Assembly (NCBI GenBank): GCA_963608705.1 | Contig: CAVDHB010000042.1 | Span: forward strand, 1 to 24,928 | Reading direction: 5' to 3' | Length of the DNA: 24,928 nt | Origin: CAVDHB01 sp963608705 | Lineage (GTDB): Bacteria; Bacteroidota; Bacteroidia; Bacteroidales; Bacteroidaceae | Part shown: one piece after another, positions 17,739 to 24,581 of the stretch | Numbering within the stretch: position 1 is the first letter of the stretch | How the letters are laid out: every line of letters begins with the position of its first letter | Position numbers and translations under genes: made by a program | The notes under the pieces: model-generated | Told to the model about the DNA's origin: nothing | The model's input: only the letters and a program-made list of their open reading frames with translations | The model's database searches: none

Positions 17739-18146
17739 ATGAACCGCATTACATGGATTATTGCAAGTATGTCCCTTCTTTTACTGGCGGCCTGCGGTAG
17801 TAAGAAAGAGGAAAAGAAAAGTCTGCCTGGAGAAGCGGCGCAAACCTACGTGGACTATCTCATAAAAGGAGACTATCCTCAATTCATCAACAGTTTCTCC
17901 AGCATTCAAAACCTGAATGGAGACGACCGCAAACAAATAGAGGTGCTGCTCAGACACTACGCCCAAGTAGAGAAAGAGAAGTACGGAGGATTGAAAGCGG
18001 CGGAAGTGCTGAAACAACGCATATCGATAGACGGGAAAAAGGCGGAAGTCACTTTCCGCTTTATCTATCAGAACCGCCAAGTGGAGGAAACCGTACTGGG
18101 ACTGGTATGGGAAGCAGGAAAATGGAAGTTGGACATGAAGAAATGA
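17739..18146 (+). CDS. Small DUF4878-like lipoprotein
   Basis: A 135-residue lipoprotein with signal ending L-A-A-C19, then a lysine/glutamate-rich linker. The rest (PGEAAQTYVDYLIKGDYPQFINSF, then VTFRFIYQNRQVEETVLGLVWEAGKWKLDMKK) has the shape of the DUF4878/NTF2-like lumazine-binding group, a small cone-shaped fold. No catalytic residues can be named. It is the last gene of the fabH-era-der run, 16 bases after der, and is followed by a terminator. The membership is by pattern only. Confidence 0.75.
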   Translation: MNRITWIIASMSLLLLAACGSKKEEKKSLPGEAAQTYVDYLIKGDYPQFINSFSSIQNLNGDDRKQIEVLLRHYAQVEKEKYGGLKAAEVLKQRISIDGKKAEVTFRFIYQNRQVEETVLGLVWEAGKWKLDMKK

Positions 18147-18153
18147 ACAAGAC

Positions 18154-18200
18154 AACTCGTCACACGGCTCACAAGCTTGCTGCGACGAGTTTTTCTCTTT
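18154..18200 (+). terminator. Terminator after the DUF4878-like gene
   Basis: An 8-bp stem AACTCGTC (18154-18161) with GACGAGTT (18184-18191) is followed by TTTCTCTTTT. It closes the DUF177-to-lipoprotein run. Confidence 0.8.
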
Positions 18201-18259
18201 TATTGTTCTCAAATCCTTCTTTTTCCATGAGAAAAGCAGACACCTATCGCTTTTTTTTA

Positions 18260-18267
18260 TACTTTTG
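18260..18267 (+). promoter_or_regulatory. Candidate -7 box for the MCE/MlaD gene
   Basis: TACTTTTG fits TAnnTTTG and lies 72 bases before the ATG at 18340, just past the preceding terminator. No clear -33 element is visible. Confidence 0.5.
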
Positions 18268-18339
18268 CAAACGATACGGCCACTTGACGGCCTACATTGC
18301 ATTTTTAGGTAAACAGAACAATCAGAAAACTCCACAGAG

Positions 18340-19263
18340 ATGAAGTACTTTACGAAAGAAGTCAAAATTGCACTGACGGCCATCGTGGCTATCGTCATAC
18401 TGTTCTATGGGCTCAATTTCCTGAAAGGCATCAACCTTTTCAGCTCCAAGAACGCCTACTATGTAGAATTCAGCAACATATCCGGCTTGACAAAATCCAG
18501 TCCTGTCTATGCCGACGGATACAATATAGGTATTGTCCGCAACATCGTATATGACTACAAACGGACAGGCCATGTGATTGTGGAAATCGAAGTGGACAAG
18601 GATATGCGCATTCCCCGCGGAAGTTCGGCGGAATTAGTCACTGAAATGCTTGGAACGACCAAGCTGAACCTCTTGCTCAACAACAATCCACGTGAGCGTT
18701 GCGAACCGGGTGACACCATTCCGGGCGGCATTCACGCAGGGGCGTTGGACAAGGCTTCTGACATGATTCCGCAGTTCCAGCAAATGTTGCCCAAGATTGA
18801 CTCCATCCTCACTTCTGTAAACATGTTGCTAAAAGACCCTGCATTGGCCAACACCCTGCACAACGCAGAGGCCACCACGGCCAATCTGAACCAGTCTTCC
18901 CAGCAACTGACCATCTTGATGAATACCTTGAACCGGGAAGTACCCGCTTTGACTGGCAAATTGGGAAGAGTCTGCGACAATGCGGAAGTGATGACCTACA
19001 AGCTCAGCACACTCGACTTTGCAGGTACCATGGCGAACGTGAATCATACCATCACACAAGTGGACACAACGCTGTTCCACATCCAGTCTCTCACCGACCG
19101 CTTCCGCCGCAAGGACAATACCATCGGCCTATTACTGAATGACCCTTCATTGTATAACAACTTGAACCAGACGTCAGTAAACGCCGCAGCGTTGATGAAA
19201 GACTTGAAAGAACACCCGAAACGGTACGTACATTTCTCCGTATTCGGACGCAAAGACAAATAA
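18340..19263 (+). CDS. MCE/MlaD family lipid-transport protein
   Basis: A substrate-binding-type protein of an Mla-like phospholipid transport system. Residues about 8-31 are a single N-terminal transmembrane helix. The MCE domain follows at about 38-120 (YYVEFSNISGLTKSSPVYADGYNIGIV, then EMLGTTKLNLLL). Residues about 140-290 are long amphipathic helices, likely forming a periplasmic tube or coiled region. The 307 residues are typical for Bacteroidota. The partner ATPase and permease genes are not in this window. It has its own promoter and terminator. Confidence 0.9.
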   Translation: MKYFTKEVKIALTAIVAIVILFYGLNFLKGINLFSSKNAYYVEFSNISGLTKSSPVYADGYNIGIVRNIVYDYKRTGHVIVEIEVDKDMRIPRGSSAELVTEMLGTTKLNLLLNNNPRERCEPGDTIPGGIHAGALDKASDMIPQFQQMLPKIDSILTSVNMLLKDPALANTLHNAEATTANLNQSSQQLTILMNTLNREVPALTGKLGRVCDNAEVMTYKLSTLDFAGTMANVNHTITQVDTTLFHIQSLTDRFRRKDNTIGLLLNDPSLYNNLNQTSVNAAALMKDLKEHPKRYVHFSVFGRKDK

Positions 19264-19294
19264 TCACTCGTTCTAAAATAACTAAACATCACAG

Positions 19295-19334
19295 AAGCGT
19301 GAAAGGGAGCAATCCTTTTCACGCTTTACTTTTG
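19295..19334 (+). terminator. Terminator of the MCE/MlaD gene
   Basis: AAGCGTGAAAGG (19295-19306) pairs with CCTTTTCACGCTT (19314-19326) with one bulged base and a 7-base loop, followed by TACTTTTG. It lies about 30 bases after the stop. Confidence 0.8.
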
Positions 19335-19375
19335 ACGCAGATATATGCCTCGACGGACTTAATGAATACCTTGCA

Positions 19376-19464
19376 CAGTACCACTTAACCGGTACTGCAG
19401 TTTTACGTAAGATAAACTCCAGTACTACCTAAGAAAAACTCCAGTACCAGATAGGTGGTACTGG
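19376..19464. repeat. AGTACC hairpin and 22-bp tandem repeat array
   Basis: CAGTACC (19376-19382) pairs with GGTACTG (19391-19397). A 22-bp unit then occurs twice in tandem (19404-19425 and 19426-19447; TACSTAAGAWAAACTCCAGTAC with two differences). CCAGTACCA (19441-19449) pairs with TGGTACTGG (19456-19464), a perfect 9-bp stem. The left GGTACTG can also pair with the later CAGTACT or CAGTACC, so alternative foldings compete. Confidence 0.75.
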
Positions 19465-19510
19465 GAAATCACATTCCTGTCTTATACGTTGCAATATAAT
19501 GACTGAACTA

Positions 19511-19538
19511 GTAGAGACGCGATTCATCGCGTCTCCAC
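19511..19538. repeat. Palindromic dispersed repeat, copy 2
   Basis: Arms GTAGAGACGCGAT and ATCGCGTCTCCAC with one mismatch around a TC centre. The off-centre bases (GATTCATC) give it an orientation opposite to copies 3 and 4 (GATGAATC). Confidence 0.9.
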
Positions 19539-19546
19539 ATTCATCA

Positions 19547-19562
19547 GCGATGAATCGTATCT
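19547..19562. repeat. Half copy of the palindromic repeat
   Basis: GCGATGAATCGTATCT matches the centre and right arm of copy 3 with one difference, without a left arm. It lies between copies 2 and 3. Confidence 0.5.
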
Positions 19563-19595
19563 GTTTTAGTAAAATGTTAAAACACCAAGAAAAAC

Positions 19596-19621
19596 GGAGA
19601 CGCGATGAATCGCATCTCTAC
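19596..19621. repeat. Palindromic dispersed repeat, copy 3
   Basis: GGAGACGCGATGAA then TCGCATCTCTAC. The right arm carries CGCATC where copy 1 has CGCGTC. It is inverted relative to copy 2, so copies 2 and 3 together form a larger inverted pair. Confidence 0.88.
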
Positions 19622-19659
19622 TTATGGACATAATGAATACCGTGTACAGAAACCCTTCT

Positions 19660-20256
19660 TCACCGAATATGGAAGCCCAACACTTGTTTCCCGTTGATAT
19701 AAGCCTCCACTGTATGTCCCGGCTCTACGATGAGCGGCTCGTAAGGCGAACCCATATAGAGCAAATCACCAATCTTCAAGGTGGAATAACGTCCGAAACG
19801 AGAGAGCGCCTTTCCGGGAGTCTCCCGCATACCAGAAGCGTCATATTCCTGTACCGTCTTTCCGTCCAAGTCCAGCCGAAGCGTCAAAGGCGGCAGCACC
19901 TGCGTATGCTCCGCCAGCGGAAGCATATCGCCCACGACCACCGAACCGTCAAAATAAGAGGAAGCCTCCCAAGGAAGTCCCTTTCCGCTCAGCTCCTTCT
20001 CTTTATCAACCGCCGTGAAGCACACTCCCGCCGTCACTTGGTCATAATACCGATAGGCGAATTTCTCCGCAATGGCCTTTCCCAGCCGACACACATGAAA
20101 TACAAACTGGCAAGTCATCCCCGTGCGGGAAGCAAAGTCAGGTACAAAGAAAGGCTTCCCGTTCTTTAGCAAAGCCGAGTCGGGACGCAGACAGAACGCC
20201 CCTTCTTCCGAAGAGGCTGTCTCGCCGTAATTATGCAGAAGTTCTATTATTTTCAT
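19660..20256 (-). CDS. Fumarylacetoacetate-hydrolase-fold protein, probably lacking metal ligands
   Basis: A 198-residue protein of the FAH family, which usually hydrolyses, decarboxylates or isomerises oxo-acids with a divalent metal held by an E-x-E pair and an aspartate. The fold is recognisable: LKNGKPFFVPDF at 30-41, CRLGKAIAEKFAYRYYD at 56-72, TAVD84, a GKGLPWEASSYFDGSVVVGD stretch, LTLRLDLDGKTVQEYD, and LKIGDLLYMGSP. At the position where relatives read E-T-E before VV-R-ICRLGK, this protein reads T48-C49-Q50; the aspartate may be kept as D84. Metal binding is therefore doubtful. The frame is intact and has a promoter, so it is probably expressed, perhaps with a changed role. Confidence 0.85.
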   Translation of the reverse strand: MKIIELLHNYGETASSEEGAFCLRPDSALLKNGKPFFVPDFASRTGMTCQFVFHVCRLGKAIAEKFAYRYYDQVTAGVCFTAVDKEKELSGKGLPWEASSYFDGSVVVGDMLPLAEHTQVLPPLTLRLDLDGKTVQEYDASGMRETPGKALSRFGRYSTLKIGDLLYMGSPYEPLIVEPGHTVEAYINGKQVLGFHIR

Positions 20257-20274
20257 ATCATTTCAAGAATCAGG

Positions 20275-20305
20275 TTGCAAAAGTACGAAAAAAAACATAC
20301 CTTTG
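20275..20305 (+). promoter_or_regulatory. Promoter of the SUI1-fbp-methyltransferase operon
   Basis: TTG (20275-20277), a 20-base spacer and TACCTTTG (20298-20305) fit the Bacteroides consensus well. The spacer contains the -7 box of the opposing FAH-like gene. Confidence 0.65.
20278..20285 (-). promoter_or_regulatory. Candidate -7 box for the FAH-like gene
   Basis: The minus strand reads TACTTTTG, 22 bases before the ATG at 20256. It lies inside the spacer of the plus-strand promoter, so the two promoters overlap. No good -33 TTG is seen on the minus strand. Confidence 0.5.
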
Positions 20306-20345
20306 TAAGAGAAATGCTCATTTATCTCCATAGAAACAAAACAGC

Positions 20346-20687
20346 ATGAAAAAAGGAAACGACTGGAAACAACGTCTAAACGTGGTCTACTCCACCAACC
20401 CCGACTTCCAATACGACACGGAAGAGACAGAAGAACCGGAAGAACTGCCCAAAAACCAGCAGCCTCTCCGAGTACTCATTGACCGCCACGCCCGAAAAGG
20501 GAAGGTTGTCACAGTGGTGAAAGGCTTCATCGGCCCGGAAGACTCCTTGAAAGCATTAGGGAAATGGCTGAAAACGCAATGCGGAGTAGGCGGTTCCGCC
20601 AAAGACGGCCAGCTCATCCTCCAGGGAGAAATGAAAGAAAAAGTCACGAACCTTCTAAAGAAAGAGGGCTACACACAAACTAAATAA
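20346..20687 (+). CDS. SUI1/eIF1-like translation factor (YciH family)
   Basis: A bacterial homologue of eukaryotic initiation factor eIF1. The N-terminal 40 residues are acidic and flexible (TEETEEPEELP at 25-35). The SUI1 domain starts at about 41: LRVLIDRHARKGKVVTVVKGFIG, then LKALGKWLKTQCGVGGSAKDGQLILQGE, ending KVTNLLKKEGY. 113 residues is the family's length. In enterobacteria YciH influences start-codon fidelity or stress translation; the role in Bacteroides is not established. It is 7 bases from fbp, so they are co-transcribed. Confidence 0.92.
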   Translation: MKKGNDWKQRLNVVYSTNPDFQYDTEETEEPEELPKNQQPLRVLIDRHARKGKVVTVVKGFIGPEDSLKALGKWLKTQCGVGGSAKDGQLILQGEMKEKVTNLLKKEGYTQTK

Positions 20688-20694
20688 ACACACG

Positions 20695-22695
20695 ATGATT
20701 CATCCTTACAGCTACCAACTCACACCCGACATCATCAAGTCGGACTTACGCTACCTGGAACTTCTCTCCCGCAGCTTCCCCACCATAGCCGAAGCCAGCA
20801 CGGAGATAATCAACCTCGAAGCCATACTGAACCTGCCGAAATCCACAGAACACTTCATAGCCGACCCACACGGAGAATATGAAGCATTCCTTCATGTACT
20901 GAAAAACGCCTCGGGAAATATCAAACGAAAAGTGAACGACCTGTTCGGGAACACCCTGCGGAGTGCGGAGATTAAAGAACTCTGCACCCTGATTTACTAT
21001 CCTGAGCAGAAACTGGCACAAATCAAGGCTTCGGATAACGACATCGAAGACTTCTACCTTGTCACGCTGAACCAGCTGATAAAAGTATGCCGCAACGTCA
21101 GCTCCAAATACACCCACTCACGGGTGAGCAAAGCCATGCCGCATGAATTCCGCTACATCATCGCCGAACTGCTGAACGAGTCGGAGAAGGATGTGAACAA
21201 GCAGGAATACCTCAGCATGATTATCAACACCATCATCAGCACCCAACGGGCGGACGACTTCATCATCGTCCTCTGCAACATGATACAGGAGCTGGCCATC
21301 GACTGGCTGCACCTTGTAGGAGACATCTACGACCGTGGCCCTGGCGCAGACATCATCATGGAGAAACTCTGCACCATGGAACGCTTCGACGTGCAGTGGG
21401 GCAACCACGATGTCGAATGGTTCGGTGCGGCAGCGGGTAATGATGCATGCATGGCCAATGTCATCCGCATCGCCCTGCGCTACGCCTCACTGCGCACCTT
21501 GGAGGAAGGCTACGGTATCAATATGGTACCGCTTGCCACCTTCGCCATGGACACCTACAAGGACGACCCCTGTACGGAATTTCAGCCTCATCTACCCAAA
21601 GGAGACAACACACACAGCGAGAAATCCATCCGTATGATGGCACAGATGCACAAAGCCATCTCCATCATCCAGTTTAAATTAGAGGCGCAAATCATCAACC
21701 GCCGTCCTGAGTTCGGCATGGAAGACCGGAAAATGTTCCATCTGATTGACAAAGAGAAAGGTGTCTGCGTCATCAACGGCAAAGAATACAAACTGAAAGA
21801 CACCTATCTGCCCACCTTGCAGCCAGCGGATCCCTACCAGCTTACCGCTGAAGAGGAAGAAGTGGTACACAAGCTGCACCATTCCTTCAGCATCAGCGAC
21901 AAGTTGCGCAAACACATCAAATGCCTCTTGGCTCACGGAGGAATGTACACCATCGCCAACTCCAACCTCATGTACCATGCTTCTGTTCCCTTGAACGAAG
22001 ATGGCTCTTTGAAAGAGGTGAAGATACAAGGACGCACCTACAAGGGAAAGACACTGATGGACAAGGTAGAACAACTTATCCGGGAAGCGTTCAACAGCGA
22101 CACACCAAAAGAGCAACGGCTTTTCGCCCAGGATTACATCTGGTACCTATGGTGCGGAAAAGAATCTCCCCTGTTCGACAAGGACAAGATGGCCACGTTC
22201 GAACGCTATTTCCTTTCTGACAAGGAGCTGTGGAAAGAGACAAAAGGAGCCTATTACCATTACAGGGACGACGAGCAAACCTGCGACATGATATTAGACG
22301 ATTTCGAAGTAAAGGGAAACAACCGCCACATCATCAACGGTCATGTACCAGTGAGAGCGAAAATCGGAGAAAAGCCCATCAAGGCCCACGGAAGGCTGTT
22401 GGTCATCGACGGAGGCTTCTCCAAAGCCTACCAGCCGGAGACGGGCATTGCCGGATATACCTTGGTATTCCATAGCCGTGGACTGCAACTGGTGCAGCAC
22501 CAGCCTTTTACCTCCACACAAGACGCTATCAAATACGGCACAGACATCGTATCCACCACCGTGCTGTTGGAACTGAGCCGACAGCGCATGATGGTGAGAG
22601 ACACGGACAAAGGACGGGAACTCATCTCCCAGATACAAGATTTGAAGAAACTGCTCTTCGCCTACCGTTTCGGCTACCTTAAAGAACGCAGATAA
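20695..22695 (+). CDS. fbp: Fructose-1,6-bisphosphatase class III
   Basis: Gluconeogenic enzyme that removes the 1-phosphate from fructose 1,6-bisphosphate in the cytoplasm. It is the class III type first known from Bacillus, built on a calcineurin-like metal site: A-D57-P-H59-G-E-Y, G209-D-I-Y-D-R-G, G236-N-H-D-V-E-W, and a later NGHVPVRAKIGEKPIKA stretch. The 666 residues are the full family length, unlike the roughly 330-residue class I enzyme. The N-terminus MIHPYSYQLTPDIIKSDLRYLELLS is typical of the Bacteroides form. The stop TAA overlaps the ATG of the next gene by one base, suggesting coupled translation. Confidence 0.96.
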   Translation: MIHPYSYQLTPDIIKSDLRYLELLSRSFPTIAEASTEIINLEAILNLPKSTEHFIADPHGEYEAFLHVLKNASGNIKRKVNDLFGNTLRSAEIKELCTLIYYPEQKLAQIKASDNDIEDFYLVTLNQLIKVCRNVSSKYTHSRVSKAMPHEFRYIIAELLNESEKDVNKQEYLSMIINTIISTQRADDFIIVLCNMIQELAIDWLHLVGDIYDRGPGADIIMEKLCTMERFDVQWGNHDVEWFGAAAGNDACMANVIRIALRYASLRTLEEGYGINMVPLATFAMDTYKDDPCTEFQPHLPKGDNTHSEKSIRMMAQMHKAISIIQFKLEAQIINRRPEFGMEDRKMFHLIDKEKGVCVINGKEYKLKDTYLPTLQPADPYQLTAEEEEVVHKLHHSFSISDKLRKHIKCLLAHGGMYTIANSNLMYHASVPLNEDGSLKEVKIQGRTYKGKTLMDKVEQLIREAFNSDTPKEQRLFAQDYIWYLWCGKESPLFDKDKMATFERYFLSDKELWKETKGAYYHYRDDEQTCDMILDDFEVKGNNRHIINGHVPVRAKIGEKPIKAHGRLLVIDGGFSKAYQPETGIAGYTLVFHSRGLQLVQHQPFTSTQDAIKYGTDIVSTTVLLELSRQRMMVRDTDKGRELISQIQDLKKLLFAYRFGYLKERR

Positions 22696-23897
22696 TGAAT
22701 ATAAGTCAAGCCACGTTGGACTTTATCAAGGCTCATGCCGAAGAAGATGTGCGGAAACTTGCATTAAGCGCCCATTCCCCGGAGGAAGTGGACGTGCCCT
22801 TCGCCTTGGAACAGATAGCAGGAAGACAAGCCGCTGTCCGCAAACTCCCCTCATGGGCGAAGACGAAGGGACTGCTGTTTCCGCCTCATCTCTCCATGGA
22901 ACAATGTTCCTCCGAGCAGACGGCCTTGTATAAACAACGCCTTGTACGCCGACTGGACATTCCCAAAGAGCGACTTGCCGACCTTACCGGCGGATTCGGA
23001 GTGGACTTCTCCTTTCTCGCACCGCTTTTTCAAGAAGCATGGTATGTGGAAAGGCAAGAAAAGCTCTGCGAGACAGCGAAATATAATTTCCCTTTATTGG
23101 GCTTGAGCCACACACACATCCTACAAGCCGAAAGCGAGGAGTTCCTTCGCACAATGCAGAAGATGGATTTACTCTTCCTCGACCCTGCCCGAAGAGACGC
23201 ACAAGGCGCACGTACCTACGCCATGGAAGACTGCACCCCGAATGTACCCGCTTTGCTCCCATTACTGATGGAAAAGACAAAGGCAATTCTACTGAAACTC
23301 AGCCCCATGTTAGACTGGAGACAAGCCGTGACTTCGCTTGAAAAAGACAAGATTTGTAAAGTGGAGGAAGTACATATCGTCTCCGTAGGCAATGAGTGCA
23401 AGGAATTGCTGCTGTACGCCATCCCTTCCACAGACGTTCCGCACAGCCGGACAATCTATGCCGCCAATGACCAGACTGTCGTCACCTATAAAGAGGAAGA
23501 AAATACAGTAATTCTACCGTCCCAACCTATAGAGAATCCGGCTTATCTATATGAGCCGAACGCCTCGTTAATGAAAGCGGGTGCGTTCCATGTGATAGCC
23601 CGACGCTACCAAGTCGCCCCTATTTCTCCAAACAGCCACCTCTTTGTCTCTCTCAACCCTGTGGGAGACTTCCCCGGCCGTTCTTTTCAAATCCTCTCCG
23701 CCACTTCTTTCAACAAGAAGACTCTCCGCTCTGCATTGAAAGGCATGGAGAAAGCGAATATCAGTGTACGCAACTTCCCCCTGACGGTGGCCGCACTGCG
23801 TAAAAAGCTGAAACTAAAAGAAGGAGGTGACACTTATTTATTTGCCACCACCTTATCTGACAGCACACACCGTCTCTATATTTGCAAGAAGCTATAA
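22695..23897 (+). CDS. PG_1098-like SAM-dependent methyltransferase with THUMP-like domain
   Basis: A predicted class I methyltransferase of 400 residues, of the Bacteroidota group typified by PG_1098 of Porphyromonas gingivalis. Residues about 1-90 form an N-terminal helical part. The SAM-binding loop is D96-L-T-G-G-F-G. The motif IV loop is L-F-L-D163-P-A-R, resembling RNA or N2-guanine methyltransferases rather than DNA enzymes. Residues about 250-330 match the expected ferredoxin-like insert, and about 330-400 the THUMP-like end (FNKKTLRSALKGMEKANISVRNFPLTVAALRKKLKLKEGGD). The substrate is probably RNA, by inference. It overlaps fbp by one base (TAATG). No terminator was found behind it. 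Confidence 0.88.
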   Translation: MNISQATLDFIKAHAEEDVRKLALSAHSPEEVDVPFALEQIAGRQAAVRKLPSWAKTKGLLFPPHLSMEQCSSEQTALYKQRLVRRLDIPKERLADLTGGFGVDFSFLAPLFQEAWYVERQEKLCETAKYNFPLLGLSHTHILQAESEEFLRTMQKMDLLFLDPARRDAQGARTYAMEDCTPNVPALLPLLMEKTKAILLKLSPMLDWRQAVTSLEKDKICKVEEVHIVSVGNECKELLLYAIPSTDVPHSRTIYAANDQTVVTYKEEENTVILPSQPIENPAYLYEPNASLMKAGAFHVIARRYQVAPISPNSHLFVSLNPVGDFPGRSFQILSATSFNKKTLRSALKGMEKANISVRNFPLTVAALRKKLKLKEGGDTYLFATTLSDSTHRLYICKKL

Positions 23898-23902
23898 CCC
23901 CT

Positions 23903-24028
23903 TCACGCTTCTGCTTTGAGGCGGTTGATTTGCTCGGAAGTCAGTCCTGTAGCCTCCGCTACTTGAGCGTCATTCATCCCCATGGACAACAGCTTACGGG
24001 CTATCTCAAGACCTTTTAAATGTCTGCT
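23903..24028 (-). pseudogene. C-terminal remnant of an Rpn/PD-(D/E)XK transposase-like protein
   Basis: The minus strand encodes about 41 residues ending in LLSMGMNDAQVAEATGLTSE followed by QINRLKAEA and a stop. This is the typical helical tail of Rpn-family (PDDEXK_2) recombination-promoting nucleases. Upstream in the same frame there is a TAA at 24029-24031, and no nuclease domain remains. It is a truncated relic. The tail also occurs in other small helix-turn-helix-like ends, so the family call is likely rather than certain. Confidence 0.65.
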
Positions 24029-24161
24029 TTAATAAGAAAAACAAAGAACATGACGACAATGATTATGTGGACGAGAACCGCCCGCTCTTTAGACGTTGGA
24101 TATCATATAGAAAGTACTCAATTTATCACCGTATCCTCTTCTCCATGACGGGAATTGTCCG

Positions 24162-24169
24162 TATATTTG
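24162..24169 (+). promoter_or_regulatory. Candidate -7 box for the small two-gene unit
   Basis: TATATTTG fits TAnnTTTG and lies 36 bases before the ATG at 24206. No clear -33 element is visible. Confidence 0.45.
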
Positions 24170-24205
24170 CCGAAAACGAAATATGTATAAGTAAGAAACG
24201 ATATC

Positions 24206-24436
24206 ATGGAAAAGAAAATGAGAATGAAGAGGAAAGACATTTCATCCAAAGATAGTGAGATTATAAACGAGACAAATGGCGTTAACTTCTCGGATGGCAA
24301 TGATTGTGGCTGTATCATTTACATAGATGAACCGATGGAAGAGTATGCGAAGAAACATGGACTCATATCTTTGGAAGAGTCCTGGAGAAGAGTGAATGAT
24401 ATTATAGATAAAGCGAAAAGCAATCATGGCAGATAA
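24206..24436 (+). CDS. Small hypothetical protein, possible antitoxin
   Basis: A 76-residue protein I cannot assign. The N-terminal 18 residues are strongly basic (MEKKMRMKRKDISSKDSE). The middle (NDCGCIIYIDEPMEEYAKKHGLISLEES) and the C-terminal helix (WRRVNDIIDKAKSNHGR) are amphipathic and charged, as in small antitoxins. It overlaps the next small ORF by 11 bases, which is common in toxin-antitoxin pairs with the antitoxin first. No DNA-binding motif can be named. The antitoxin idea rests on gene order and size only. Confidence 0.5.
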   Translation: MEKKMRMKRKDISSKDSEIINETNGVNFSDGNDCGCIIYIDEPMEEYAKKHGLISLEESWRRVNDIIDKAKSNHGR

Positions 24437-24581
24437 TCCCCCTGTTTACCTTTCCCCACAAGCCCATGCAGAAATTGAACGCATATATGCTCTCAATTTT
24501 GAAAACTTATCTTCTTTAGAAGAATGGAAAGGATACTTTAAAAGATTATCCGCAATCGTACCACCAATAAACATTGTGTAG
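24426..24581 (+). pseudogene. Truncated RelE/ParE-like toxin fragment
   Basis: The ATG at 24426 opens 51 residues: MADNPPVYLSPQAHAEIERI then Y-ALNFENLSSLEEWKGYFKRL and SAIVPPINIV. The start (a hydrophobic strand, then SPQAHAEIERIY and a second amphipathic helix) resembles the first half of a RelE/ParE-fold toxin, usually about 90-100 residues; the catalytic C-terminal strands are missing. The stop codon TAG (24579-24581) directly touches palindromic repeat copy 4. It overlaps the upstream small gene by 11 bases. It may be a truncated gene or a small protein in its own right. Confidence 0.45.

Larger units (their letters stand above)
19355..19649. repeat. Repeat block bounded by a 24-bp imperfect direct repeat
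   Basis: The 24-base segment at 19355-19378 (starting GGACTTAATGAATACC) recurs at 19626-19649 (starting GGACATAATGAATACC) with 21 of 24 bases identical, 271 bases apart. Between them lie the AGTACC hairpin array and two palindromic repeats. It looks like a local duplication or insertion of repeat material behind the FAH-like gene. Confidence 0.7.

Noticed and set aside
18107..18343. 78-codon plus-strand frame between the DUF4878-like gene and mlaD
   Set aside because: It spans a terminator and a promoter and has no coding character.
17781..18398. 205-codon minus-strand frame across the DUF4878-like gene and the start of mlaD
   Set aside because: It covers two real genes and a terminator and shows no signal, motif or promoter.
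19511..19621. Possible CRISPR array
   Set aside because: The repeats are only two to three, inverted to each other, unevenly spaced and palindromic throughout; no cas genes are near.
24067..24255. 62-codon plus-strand frame before the small two-gene unit
   Set aside because: It crosses the -7 box and the start of the next gene, and its composition is unlike a protein.
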